A DNA stretch of 64,000 nucleotides. Origin: Chlorops oryzae. Lineage: Eukaryota > Arthropoda > Insecta > Diptera > Chloropidae. Under the pieces are notes generated by a model. The model had not been told where the DNA came from and ran no database searches. It worked only from the letters and a program-made list of their open reading frames with translations. The first letter of the stretch is position 1, and each line of letters opens with the position of its first letter. The stretch is from positions 53,472,752 to 53,536,751 of the forward strand of contig CM035807.1 of NCBI GenBank assembly GCA_020466095.1, read 5' to 3'. A program made the position numbers and the translations under genes. This document shows, in pieces, positions 21,781 to 32,411 of the stretch.

Positions 21781-21897
21781 CCGATTAAAAAATTTTATTT
21801 TCTTATCATAAGAAAAGTATATAATAAAACAAAAACCATAACAAAAGTGAAATGTGTGCATGTAAGTTTTATTTTTAAACATTTTTTTTGTAGAGGG

Positions 21898-22403
21898 TGT
21901 TTAATTGTTCGAGACTGTTATTTTTTATGTTTATTTTTTGTTTAGTTTGCAGTAAACAATAATACTTCTTGAATCGAAATAAGTTCATAACAGCGTTGAA
22001 AATTGTATCGCGTCTTTAATGTTGACATTGCATTTCTTCATTACGTTTGATTTTCAATTTTTATTTTTTTTTTTTTTTTGTGTTTGAATTCGATATTGTA
22101 GTAAATGCCCTGCGACGAAGTTCATGGTCATAATAATGCAAAATTTGCAATAAATTGTTATTTTTGTTATGCTAAGTGAAATAAGAATGTAACATTTTAT
22201 GATATATAAGCACCACAAGGTGCAAATAAAACTGACTCTTAATTTGACTTCAAAACAGAGCATTTCATTTTGAGAGCAAGTAACTCGGTTCAAGTGCCGT
22301 TGTTACACAGAACAAAACGTAAAGGCCCAATTCAGTTTATGTGCTGCAATTGGAATCTTTTAAGACACAACATTAACAAGGAGACAGATAGTTTTCCTTA
22401 ACA
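21898..22403 (+). repeat. BEL-1 5' LTR
   Basis: Starts TGTTTAATTGTTCGAGAC and ends CCTTAACA. It is paired with 29,853-30,355. It contains ATGATATATAAGCACC, a likely TATA element, near 22,199. Confidence 0.95.
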
Positions 22404-22425
22404 TTTTGGTGACCCTCAACGACAG
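22404..22425 (+). promoter_or_regulatory. BEL-1 primer-binding-site region
   Basis: TTTTGGTGACCCTCAACGAC follows the 5' LTR directly, the position of a tRNA primer site. I cannot name the tRNA. Confidence 0.5.
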
Positions 22426-22523
22426 AATAAGGTGTATCCTTATTTTGAAACGCAACCAACCTACGGAAGGACGGAGGTACAAGAACAATCAGCAACTAAC
22501 GGAGGTAAAACAACAACAACAAA

Positions 22524-23640
22524 ATGGGACTATTTGAGGACTTGGTCGAGAAGCAGAAGCAAACTGGAGCGAACATAGAGGCAATAATTAAAAACTTCAA
22601 AAAGGATTCAGCAACAAGGAAGACTACTACAACGTATTTTCAAGAGCGACTACAAAAACTGAATGACGAATGGTCCACATTTGATACTACAGACAACCAG
22701 ATTCGTCTACTGGAAAATCGACCAATAGACCACGAGTATTTCAAAAACGATTACTTCAGTGCAATACTGAATATCGTCCAAGAATATCAGGAGATATTTA
22801 AATCAGCAATGCTTAAGGTCAATCAAGCAAACAATACTAAGCAGCCTCCGGAAGCAACTCAACGCACAAGTAACATGAACGATGGCCAGCAAGCAAATAT
22901 GGCAGGACAACAGGCAGAAGATGCAGAACTTATCAAATAAGTTCGCCGACAAAATTCAATGATGGATTCCCTTCAACGATTGATAGAAGACAATTTCTCC
23001 GAACAAGACCTTCAAGTCGCAACAAAATTATGGGAAAACATTCAAAATCTTCATTTCCAAGTTAGTGAACTGCATGCTAACCCAGAGGAAAAAGGATACA
23101 ACCTGAATAGGTTCATTGCTCTCGAAAAAATCATCAGAAACATTTGCAACACTGTGACAAGAAATTCATCAACTCAACCAACCTCGATACGGACTAGTAA
23201 TCAATCGGACTCAATTCCAATGCCAAAAATCATGATACCAAAATTTGACGGTAATCACCTAAAGTGGCAAGAATTTTACGACTTATTTTCGTCACTTGTA
23301 ATAAATCAGCCGATATCAAAAGTTCAAAAAATTTGGTATCTAAAAACACTTTTGGTGGGGGAAGCTGCAAACCTTATAAAGCATTTTTCTGCCACAGGAG
23401 AAAATTTCGAAGCTGCGTGGGAAATGGTGACCGATCGATACAATAACAAAAGGAACAAAAGGTTGGGAAATTAATTCATGAGCTGGTTGACACGCCAAGT
23501 AGTCCTGCAAAGGATAACTTCAAGGCATTACACGATAGAACTCTAGAATGCTTATTAGCTCTGCAAAATCTTCAAATAAACACGTCAACTTGGGACCCGC
23601 TGCTAATACATATACTACTGAAACGATAAGATCAAGCGAC
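22524..23640 (+). pseudogene. BEL-1 gag (capsid region), broken
   Basis: Two frames in the same register (22,524-22,940 and 22,959-23,474) are separated only by a TAA at 22,938. Residues MPKIMIPKFDGNHLKWQEFY, SKVQKIWYLKTLLVGEA and FEAAWEMVTDRYNNKR are the BEL/Pao capsid domain (DUF1759 type). A frame change near 23,450 and a further stop near 23,624 separate it from the zinc-finger/protease frame. The product would form the particle shell. Confidence 0.85.
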
Positions 23641-23662
23641 ACGCCTCCGATATGAACAATCT

Positions 23663-25099
23663 TTGTTGAAACCACAAAAAATTCCAACAATTAAGGATTT
23701 TCTGACATTTTTGGAAATAAATTTCCAATCCATGGAGGCAATAGGTTCGAAGGAGAAATCATCAAACCCGAAGGCAAACGTATGTACTTCAGTCACGTCA
23801 AACAGTCAACCTGATGGATCCTGCGCTATGTGCAAAAACGGAAAGCACCCATTGTTTGCCTGCAAAAATTTCCTTCAGGCACCCCCTGCAACACGACTTC
23901 AGTTTGTGCAACAGCAAAAATACTGTTTCAACTGCTTAAAACCAAGACATGGCTCGAAAAAATGCACGTCAAGAAGCTGTAAAAAATGCAACAAGAAACA
24001 CAATACACTGTTACATCTTCAGGAGCAAACTACAAGCACTTCATCATCAACAACAACCAAGTCCTCGGAAAGCACGTCATCAGTAATTACGGAGACATCC
24101 CAAGACGACAAAGAGGCGGCATCTCTAACCGCAGCTAAGCAATCAAAGTCAAGTAGCTACGTAATTCTTGGAACGGCGATGATAAAGGTCCAGGCAAATG
24201 GAAAGGAAATTCAGTGCAGAGCAGTTCTAGATTCGGGCTCTCAACTCAATTTCGTCACCGAACGTTTGGTTGAACGCATGGGTATTTCAACAAAACCAGC
24301 TTCGATATCTATCAACGGAATCAGCTCAAGCAACACAAAAGTAAGGCATCGAGTCAACGTTGCATTACACTCCCGTATCAACAATTTCACAACTCGTCTT
24401 GAAGCAGCAGTGTTGCCACATATCATATCCACGCAACCATCTAGGCTAATCAACATCGATAGTTGGCCGATTCCTAAAAACATAACACTGGCAGACCCAG
24501 AATTTCACCAGCCGAACAACATTGACGTTCTATTAGGAGCAGAGTTTTATCACCAGCTGTTGGTAGTTGGGCAAATACAATTACCGGATGAGTTGCCCAC
24601 ATTACAAAACACGCGGCTCGGTTGGGTCATATCAGGGAAGATTAATGCGACCCAGTTGTCAACCGCCACATGTAGTATATGCACGGATGATGAAACCAGT
24701 CTAGAAGAAAATATTGCTCGATTATGCGAACAAGACGACATTAAAACAGCAGATAAACTCCTATCGCTGTCCGACAGACAATGTGAAACTTATTTTGCAC
24801 AAACCTGCAACATCGATAAAAGTGGGAGATTCGTCGTAAGGATTCCATTTTGTGACAGCCCGGAGGTGCTAGGAGAATCTCATGGGATAGCACTCAACAG
24901 GTTTCTCTCTCTTGAACGCCGTCTAGAAAAGACACCAAAAATTAAAACTCAGTACGAGAAATTCATGGAAGAATATGAAGCATTGGGGCACATGACCCAA
25001 ATACCTCTTGACTCAATCACCAAGCCAAATTATTTTATTCCTCACCACTGCATTCTAAGGCCACAAAGCGAAACAAAAAAAATTACGAGTTGTTTTTGA
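23663..25099 (+). pseudogene. BEL-1 nucleocapsid, protease and RT start
   Basis: An open frame of 478 codons, a fragment of the gag-pol polyprotein. Zinc clusters come first: CAMCKNGKHPLFAC, YCFNCLKPRHGSKKC and CKKCNKKHNTLLHL. A Ser/Thr linker follows, then the protease with its intact triad in AVLDSGSQLNFVTERL and the C-terminal LLGAEFYHQLL. The RT N-terminus comes next (ITKPNYFIPHHCILRPQSE). It stops at 25,099 because of a frame change at the A-run 25,075-25,083. The next frame resumes the RT directly. Confidence 0.9.
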
Positions 25100-25142
25100 T
25101 GCCTCTGCAAAAACTTCATCGGGAGTCTCCTTAAACGACATA

Positions 25143-26414
25143 ATGCATACAGGCCCTACAGTCCAAAGTGAGCTTTTTTCTATTCTACTTCGATTTCGAT
25201 TACCCCGATTCGTGTTTACGACCGACGTAACGAAGATGTATCGCCAAATGTTCATCCACCCAGAAGATCGAAAATTTCACGTTATTATATGGAGGGAAAG
25301 TTCAACCACCCCAATCAAATATTACCAGCTCAACGCGATAACTTATGGAACTCGAGCAGCACCATATTTAGCAACTAAGTGCTTGGAGAAGATAGCTAAG
25401 GAGAACATGACACGATATCCTCTTGGGGCCAAGTTTCGTCTTGAGAACTTCTACGTGGACGATGGAATTGGTGGAGCTGATAGCTTAAATATTGCGCTGA
25501 CAATTCAACGGGAGCTCACACACATCCTGAAACAGCACGGGCTCAATCTACAAAAATGGCATGGAAATCACACCAAGTTACTCCAAAACGTAGCAGGAGA
25601 AAATCAAGAGGTCAACATTAATTTCAATGACTGTCAAGAAACGAAAACCTTGGGTTTGACCTGGATTCCCAGAAGTGATAAATTCTCTGTAAAGGTATGC
25701 CTGAGCCAAAGCAAACGTGTAACAAAACGAACAGTGAGCTCAGATTTAGCAGGACTGTTCGATCCTTTAGGGATTTTAGCACCTGTTACTGTCCTCGCAA
25801 AGATTTTCATTCAAGAACTATGGCAAATCAAACTTTCATGGGACGAAGCCTTGCCAGAAGAGCTGTATACAAGATGGATGACATTTCGCAATAACTTGGA
25901 AAACATTAACAATATGCAGTTCCCTCGACACATATTTGAGGACCACGTCACATCCACGGCACAGATTCACGCCTTTGCCGATGCCTCCGAAAGAACGTTC
26001 GGAGCAGCTATTTATATAAGATCAGTAATAAAAAATGGAACTGTGATTGTGAGGTTACTTTGTGCAAAATCGCGAGTGGCTCCTTTGAAGCGGCAGACTC
26101 TTCCTCGGCTCGAGCTTTGCGCTGCTTTGGTGAGTGCTCAACTAATGACAAGGGTAAAAAAGGACTTGAAGTTTGAAAATGCACCTGCCTTCCTTTGGAC
26201 AGACTCAGAAATCGTTTTGGCGTGGATCAATTCCAGCTCATCTTCCTATCACACATTCGTGGCCAACCGAGTGTCCCAAATCCAGGACTTAACAATAGCT
26301 GAACAATGGAGACATGTACCTTCAAAGGAAAACCCTGCGGACATCCTATCCCGTGGCCTTGATCCAAAGAATTTGTTAACAAGCAATATGTGGCTGTATG
26401 GGCCAATGTTTTAA
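25143..26414 (+). pseudogene. BEL-1 reverse transcriptase and RNase H
   Basis: The RT palm is complete: FTTDVTKMYRQMFIHPED and ENFYVDDGIGGAD with the catalytic YVDD. RNase H follows with FADASERTFGAAIYIR, FLWTDSEIVLAWI and RHVPSKENPADILSRG. All visible catalytic residues are kept. The start Met is not natural: the real frame enters from the preceding fragment through a frame change. A single TAA at 26,412 separates it from the integrase frame, which is in the same register. Confidence 0.92.
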
Positions 26415-26468
26415 CATGGTCGAGAAGAGTTTTGGCCACAAAGAAAGATATCATGCGACGAAACCATC

Positions 26469-28090
26469 ATGGAGCGCAAAAGGGAAACCACAGTCGTAGC
26501 CGCCACTACTGATTCAGCAATGATGATCTATAACATCGACCACAAGGGATCTTTCTTAACCCTTCAACGCGTTATAGGTTATGTGCTAAGGTTCATCAGC
26601 AATGCAAGAAAAGGACAACGGAAGTTCAAGCTGGCGTTAACAGTAGAAGAACTTGAGAGTGCTATCGTGATCATCGTTAGATCTATGCCAGAATCAGATT
26701 TTCAGGAAGACTTGAAACATTTGGCAAAACATAACGAAGTAAGCAGAAGCAGCCCAATCAGTAATCTTTGTCCGTTCTTGGATAAAAATGGAATCATCCG
26801 AGTTGGAGGTCGATTGGAATCATCCACACTGTCATACGAGGCTAAGCATCCAATGTTGATTCCATACAACGACCCTATATCAAGGCTTTTAATGCAGGGA
26901 ATCCATGAACAAAATCGTCATTGTGGGCCTCAAGCACTACTAGCCTACACGAGACAGAGATATTGGCCTGTAAAGGGAAAATCAGCTGCACGCTCAATTG
27001 TGCAACATTGCGTACGATGTACTAAAGCTAAACCAAAATTACTCAGTCAACAGATGGGTAATTTGCCTCCAACACGCATCACACCTACTCGACCTTTCAT
27101 CAATGCTAGTGTTGACTTCTGTGGGCCATTTTGGGTCCACTATAAAGTTCGAGGAAAGAAACCCCAAAAATGCTACATAGAAGTTTTTTGCTGCTTCGCG
27201 ACTAAGGCTGTCCATTTGGAACTTGTCAGTGATCTTACTACTGATGCCTTTATAGGAGCGCTGAAACGGTTCATAAGCAGGAGAGGATTTTGTCAACATC
27301 TATATTGTGACAACGCCACAAATTTCGTTGGTGCTAAAAATCATCTGAAGGAACTATCAGAAACCATATTTACCAGCTTTGCAAGCGAAGTCATCAGCCG
27401 AGAATGTACAACGAAGGGAATAACATTCCATTTTATACCCCCAAGGGCACCTCATTTTGGAGGTTTATGGGAGGCCGCAGTGAAGTCGGCCAAACATCTG
27501 CTGATAAGAAGTGTATCTACTGCTTCCTTGACGTATGAAGAGCTCGACACCGTTGTGATAGAAATTGAGGCGATTATGAACTCACGACCCATCAGTCCGA
27601 TGTCAGAAGATCCAAATGATCTAACGGCTCTGACTCCTGGCCACTTTCTGATAGGAGAGCCATTGAACGCACGAATTGATCCAGAGTCCACACCAGCGAA
27701 GATAAGCCTTCTAACAAGATGGAAATTAGTGACGCATCTAAAAAGAGAATTTGGGAAACGGTGGATGAGGGAATACTTTTGCGAGCTGCAATATCGACAC
27801 AAGTGGAAAACTCAAGGTGTTAATATTAAACCAGGAGACATGGTCATTCTAAAGGAAGATAATGTGGCCCCTTTACAATGGCCAATGGGAAGAATTCTAA
27901 AAGGTCATCCAGGAGATGATGGCATCGTCCAGGTAGCAGACGTGAAAAAAGCTTCCGGCACCTGCAGAAGACCGATCGACCGACTAGCACCGTTACCGAT
28001 CAAATCGGAAGCACCGATTGAAGAAAATAGTCAACTAGGCGAAGAAGAACCCGAAATACCTACGAAGAAGAAACGTCTAGCAAAAAATCC
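26469..28090 (+). pseudogene. BEL-1 integrase
   Basis: This is the first two thirds of a 742-codon frame. It has the zinc domain (HCGPQALLAYTRQRYW and IVQHCVRCTKAKPK) and a DDE core with ASVDFCGPFWVH, YCDNATNFVGA and GGLWEAAVKSAKH. A C-terminal beta-barrel follows (KPGDMVILKEDNVAPLQWPM, GRILKGHPGDDGIVQVADV). The catalytic triad is intact. The frame runs straight into the envelope leader without a stop. Confidence 0.92.
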
Positions 28091-28097
28091 CAGTCTT

Positions 28098-29770
28098 TTT
28101 ATGGCACTCGTAGTTCTCATGGCTTTACCACTAGTATTCGGAGCTCAATTTCAAAACACGCAGTTTGGAACGAGGCTAGGAATACACTTCGAAGGAATTG
28201 GTTCGGTTGCTATTTCATCAACTGATTGGCAGCTTTTGATTTATTACGATCTCAAGGGATTTTGGAAGGACCTACAAGCATTTTCTAACGGCACTAAGGC
28301 CTTAAATCAATTGTGTCAGCAAATTCAGCAAAAGAGCACCTGTACAAACTTGGCCACACACTTTGAGCATACGGAGTCTGAATTGATGTCAGAAAGCACG
28401 CTCTTGTCAGGGAGAGGACATAAAAGAGGGGCGGTAGACTTAGTTGGCAATATCGCACATTCACTATTTGGAGTTTTAGATTCCGAATATGCCGAACAAA
28501 TGGCGCACACAATAACAAAAGTTAAGGACAATGAAGCCCATCTTTTGAATCTGCTTAAAAACCAAACATCAATTATTGATTCCACGAGAAACATCTTAAA
28601 AACGGATCAAAAGGCGGTAACGTCGGAAATACGGATGATAAATACCAAGAACAAATACAACGAACTTTTTTGTCACTCTGCATACAACTCAACATAATTG
28701 CAGCAAACTTACAGCAGACACAATCCTCAATTCTTGATATACTGACAAACACTCACCATGGCATTATTAGTCCATTGCTGCTTACACCAAGTCAATTGCA
28801 ACAGGAAATTCAAAAAATAAAACTTCACTTGCCGGAGTCGCTTTCCCTGCCTGTAAGACAAGAAAATTCATTTAAACTTTATAAATTAATGAAGATTACA
28901 GGAGGACTCACGCAAAACACCGTCATTTTCAGCCTTACCATACCATTAATCGAGCATGAACAATTTCAAATATTCAATCTCGTGCCAATACCCAATTGGA
29001 TCAACAAAACGATGATATCCATAAAGCCGTGCTCCTCTCTTCTGGCGATAGGCATGGACAACCAATATTTCACCATCAGGGATTCGGAATTACAAGAATG
29101 TCCGATCATAAAAGACGAAACGTACACTTCTTTAAAAGGTCAAGTCCGATATGACCGTGGCTCAACAATTTGTTCATGTGAAATAAACTTATTTCACAAC
29201 AAAAGTCATTCCGATTGCACACGGCAACGATTATCCGATAGCACTGCTTGGATCCCTCTCAGGCATACAAACAAGTGGATATACGCACTACCAACAGCTA
29301 CTCGTGCAATAGCAGTATGCAAAAGAGAGATCACACAACTAACTCTCACGGGATCGGGATTGCTCAGTCTAGAACCGCAATGCATACTCAAACATGACTT
29401 TATATCTATCCGAGGGCAACGAGTAATATCCAACACTCTCAAATCATCATACACCAGCCTTTGGGAATTCACAAAACAAAACTACACAGAAAAATTAAAA
29501 CCTCTGCTTCAAGAAATCCAAAAAACTGATTGGATTGCACAAATAGAAAATCTAACGGCGCTACAGTCCTCACTGGCGAAACAGGAAATATTTCAACTTC
29601 CCAATAAAATTCAAAGCCAAAATTATCATCATATGACGGTCAGTTATATAGCACTAATCATCACTGTATGCATTTTGATCTACTTGGGAATTAAACGAAA
29701 AGCTAAGGGCTCGCCAACTCCAGCACCACGAAATCAATTCACAACAACAGACTTCACAGTGCATGTATAA
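28098..29770 (+). pseudogene. BEL-1 envelope-like protein (F-type), frameshifted
   Basis: In the 742-codon frame a hydrophobic leader (ALVVLMALPLVFG, near 28,100-28,140) begins an envelope region. A basic site, RGHKRGAVDLVGNI, lies before a fusion-peptide-like HSLFGVLDSEYAEQM, and a helical stretch follows. The frame breaks near 28,665 beside a T-run; the rest is in 28,670-29,770, which has cysteines and a C-terminal membrane segment (VSYIALIITVCILIYLGI) with a short basic tail. The layout matches insect retroelement envelopes related to baculovirus F. Expression and function cannot be judged. Confidence 0.8.
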
Positions 29771-29852
29771 GCAAACCATATCAACAGAAGAAACACTGAA
29801 AAGGCAACACCTCAACATCGTAAATTTCGAGCAGAGCTCAAGGCGGGCAGAA

Positions 29853-30355
29853 TGTTTAATTGTTCGAGACTGTTATTTTTTATGTTTATTTTTTGTTTAG
29901 TTTGCAGTAAACAATAATACTTCTTGAATCGAAATAAGTTCATAACAGCGTTGAAAATTGTATCGCGTCTTTAATGTTGACATTGCATTTCTTCATTACG
30001 TTTGATTTTCAATTTTTATTATTTTTTTTTTTTTTGTTTGAATTCGATATTGTAGTAAATGCCCTGCGACGAAGTTCATGGTCATAATAATGCAAAATTT
30101 GCAATAAATTGTTATTTTTGTTATGCTAAGTGAAATAAGAATGTAACATTTTATGATATATAAGCACCACAAGGTGCTTATATATGACTCTTAATTTGAC
30201 TTCAAAACAGAGCATTTCATTTTGAGAGCAAGTAACTCGGTTCAAGTGCCGTTGTTACACAGAACAAAACTTAAAGGCCCAATTCAGTTTATGTGCTGCA
30301 ATTGGAATCTTTTAAGACACAACATTAACAAGGAGACAGACAGTTTTCCTTATCA
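29853..30355 (+). repeat. BEL-1 3' LTR
   Basis: Pairs with 21,898-22,403. A purine-rich tract (GAGCAGAGCTCAAGGCGGGCAG) directly before it is the likely second-strand primer. Confidence 0.95.
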
Positions 30356-30439
30356 GAGGGTGTACAGAATATTAAATTTATACACTAGTCCACGATATCG
30401 ATGATGGCCATGTGGACATTGTTGATTGATCATTAATAT

Positions 30440-30920
30440 ATTTTGTTAAGGCATTAGAGTTTTTTAGTGCACAAGCATATTTCTTATTTTCTCCTTAAAA
30501 TGATAATAACATTTTACTTCTGCATCAAAATTGTATGAACGATTTATTTCTTTCAACGAATGAGTACAATCAATTTTTTTTTATTCCAGAAATAAGACAA
30601 TCCTGTAGCAGTTCCTTCGCACACAAAGCTTTTTCCTCGCCTTTAACATAGATTTGATAGTCCTTGAGAAGAAATTTGAGATATTTTTTAACTTCACCTA
30701 AAGTGAAGACACCAGAGTCCCAATCCAGCATATGGTAATAGTTTTGTAGCCAAAAAAACATATTTTTTTCATTATCATTTAATAACCGAAAACTAAATGG
30801 TGATTTTATAAGCAAATGAACATATTTCTTTTCGCTGAAACAAAAAGCTACTTCCTTGAAACTAAACTGGTTATTTATGCTTTGAAATCCTTGACAATCG
30901 AAAACAACAAATTTTGACAT
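30440..30920 (-). pseudogene. Polinton conserved protein (CQGF ... KGEEK type)
   Basis: The - strand frame 30,920-30,570 starts MSKFVVFDCQGFQSINNQF and contains WLQNYYHMLDWDSGVFTLGE and YIYVKGEEKALC-like residues. After a frame change, coding-like residues (DAEVKCYYHFKEK) go on to about 30,440. I know this layout (F-V-x-D-x-Q-G-F at the start, V-K-G-x-E-K in the middle, Cys/His cluster at the end) from many uncharacterised insect transposon proteins; an RNase H-fold exonuclease role is possible but not shown. The frame change makes this copy doubtful. Confidence 0.5.
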
Positions 30921-31016
30921 TGCTTAAAATATCTCTGATTGATGTTTTCCACGACGATGACGACCATCCTTTTCATTCAAAGTCTAAGAATGAACTAAAT
31001 AATCATCTATGTAAAT

Positions 31017-32210
31017 TTATGATTTATATAACATATGCTTTACAATGTCACCAATCGTTGGTTTATACGAAAAAAATCGACCGTGTATTAGAACACAGTA
31101 TGCAGAAGTGTTTGCTTTAACGTTGACACTTGGTTTAAACATTATTCGAATATCAATAGCACCAGTCTTAATACGCTCATTTTGATGTGATGTATCAATG
31201 ACAATTATGGGATTATTCTTAAAGCTCTCTCGCGATAAAAGTGGCTGCGGATCAATTATATAGTAGCTCTGTTGAAATCTTGTATACATATCATATAGGA
31301 GAGCATATCGATCGCGAGACAAATTTAAGTTCAAATCATCATAAGGATATGTCTCAGAGTTAAGTTGTACCTTTAAGTCAGTCAAATTGCAAGCAGTAAA
31401 TTTTTCATTATTCTCAAATGCAACAAAAATAAAGCGAGAGCGCTCAATTTGTGTTCCAACTTTTATATTCCATGTATGATTTTGACCTTGTAGAAGCTCT
31501 GGATAAAGATGCGATTCCCATGTTCGAAATGCAATGGGTAGAGGATTATCATTTTTGATAGTGGTATAGATTTTTAGTTTTGTTTCATCGGATAACTGAA
31601 TGTGTGGAACTTTCAATGATACATTCTGCAACTGTAAGTTGATTGCCTGAGTTTTTTCATTCGCATCTGTGGTAAAGAAACTTTCCGATCTAGAGCGCAA
31701 TGAGATAAGCTCATGTTTAGAATTTATTTTTATTTTATTAAAGTCTTCGGCAAAACCCATAAGCATTTTAAGTGGGACACAAAAATTTAAATGTCCACTA
31801 GCTGGTTGAATTTTTTCCTCTAGCGTCCAACCAGCGTTTTCCAACATTGTGCTGGCATTAGGGTTAAGAGACAAAAGATTTTTAATTTTAGTGGTTCGAC
31901 CTAAGCATCGTGTTCGATCAATTTCAATGCCATTCAACTCATAACGTATTTCCTCGAATAAATGTGCAACAGCATGATTTCGAAATAGAACTCCTTTTGG
32001 CACTGATTTCGCTTCTCCAATTGTAATAAAGCCTTCAATGTACAAAAAGCTTTCATGGGGCAGAATGTAAGCATCTTGATTTTGAACTGCAATACGTATA
32101 TCATCATTGTTACCAAAAGATTGAAAATATGGTTGATATGTATGACATTCCTTCTTTGTAATGGCATCATAGAAGACAGGCTGATCTTTAATTTTCAATA
32201 TATCAATCAT
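31017..32210 (-). CDS. Polinton probable major capsid-type protein
   Basis: 397 intact codons starting MIDILKIKDQPVFYDAITKK. Beta-rich blocks include QPYFQSFGNNDDIRIAVQNQ, HLFEEIRYELNGIEIDRTRC, CVPLKMLMGFAEDFNKIKI, YPYDDLNLNLSRDRYALLYD and IDIRIMFKPSVNVKANTSAY. I recognise it as a protein widely found next to the integrase and polymerase in arthropod Polintons; by its beta-rich nature and place it is the candidate jelly-roll capsid protein (inference). With the next gene upstream it would form the shell of a virus-like particle. It is one of the few undamaged long genes here. Confidence 0.65.
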   Translation of the reverse strand: MIDILKIKDQPVFYDAITKKECHTYQPYFQSFGNNDDIRIAVQNQDAYILPHESFLYIEGFITIGEAKSVPKGVLFRNHAVAHLFEEIRYELNGIEIDRTRCLGRTTKIKNLLSLNPNASTMLENAGWTLEEKIQPASGHLNFCVPLKMLMGFAEDFNKIKINSKHELISLRSRSESFFTTDANEKTQAINLQLQNVSLKVPHIQLSDETKLKIYTTIKNDNPLPIAFRTWESHLYPELLQGQNHTWNIKVGTQIERSRFIFVAFENNEKFTACNLTDLKVQLNSETYPYDDLNLNLSRDRYALLYDMYTRFQQSYYIIDPQPLLSRESFKNNPIIVIDTSHQNERIKTGAIDIRIMFKPSVNVKANTSAYCVLIHGRFFSYKPTIGDIVKHMLYKS

Positions 32211-32216
32211 TTTGAA

Positions 32217-32409
32217 TTGTTTTAAAAGTCTTCAATATATATCCTAATGATTGTAAAAAGTTTTTATTTTCAGCACTGAGAGATTTTTTTTGTTGAGATG
32301 ATTGTCTTATTTTTCGTTTAGTAGCAGCAACAGTAACAGACGATGTGTTACGTTTAAGAGCTGTAATCAAACTGGTAGAAGGATCATCCTTTACAATATA
32401 TTTATTACA
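32217..32409 (-). pseudogene. Small Polinton ORF cut by the mariner
   Basis: The - strand reads LCNKYIVKDDPSTSLITALK, then a Lys/Arg/Ser-rich stretch (AATKRKIRQSSQQKK), ending LQSLGYILKTFKTIQND. Its N-terminus would lie beyond the mariner at 33,703 and is only a few residues or lost. The function is unknown. A small basic protein sits here between the two capsid-type genes. Confidence 0.45.
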
Positions 32410-32411
32410 TA

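Larger units (their letters stand above)
21898..30355 (+). mobile_element. BEL-1: BEL/Pao LTR retroelement with envelope gene
   Basis: It is bounded by LTRs 21,898-22,403 and 29,853-30,355, and flanked by the 5-bp duplication GAGGG (21,893-21,897; 30,356-30,360), so it is a complete insertion into the Polinton. The order is LTR, PBS-like site, gag, zinc fingers, protease, RT, RNase H, integrase, envelope, LTR. The LTRs differ at only a few sites by eye (about 97-98% alike), so insertion is fairly recent. Yet the coding region carries at least three in-frame stops and three frame changes, two of them beside homopolymer runs. Confidence 0.95.

Noticed and set aside
25143..25145. ATG as true start of a separate BEL-1 protein
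   Set aside because: RT coding enters from the preceding frame through a frame change; the Met is internal to the RT domain.
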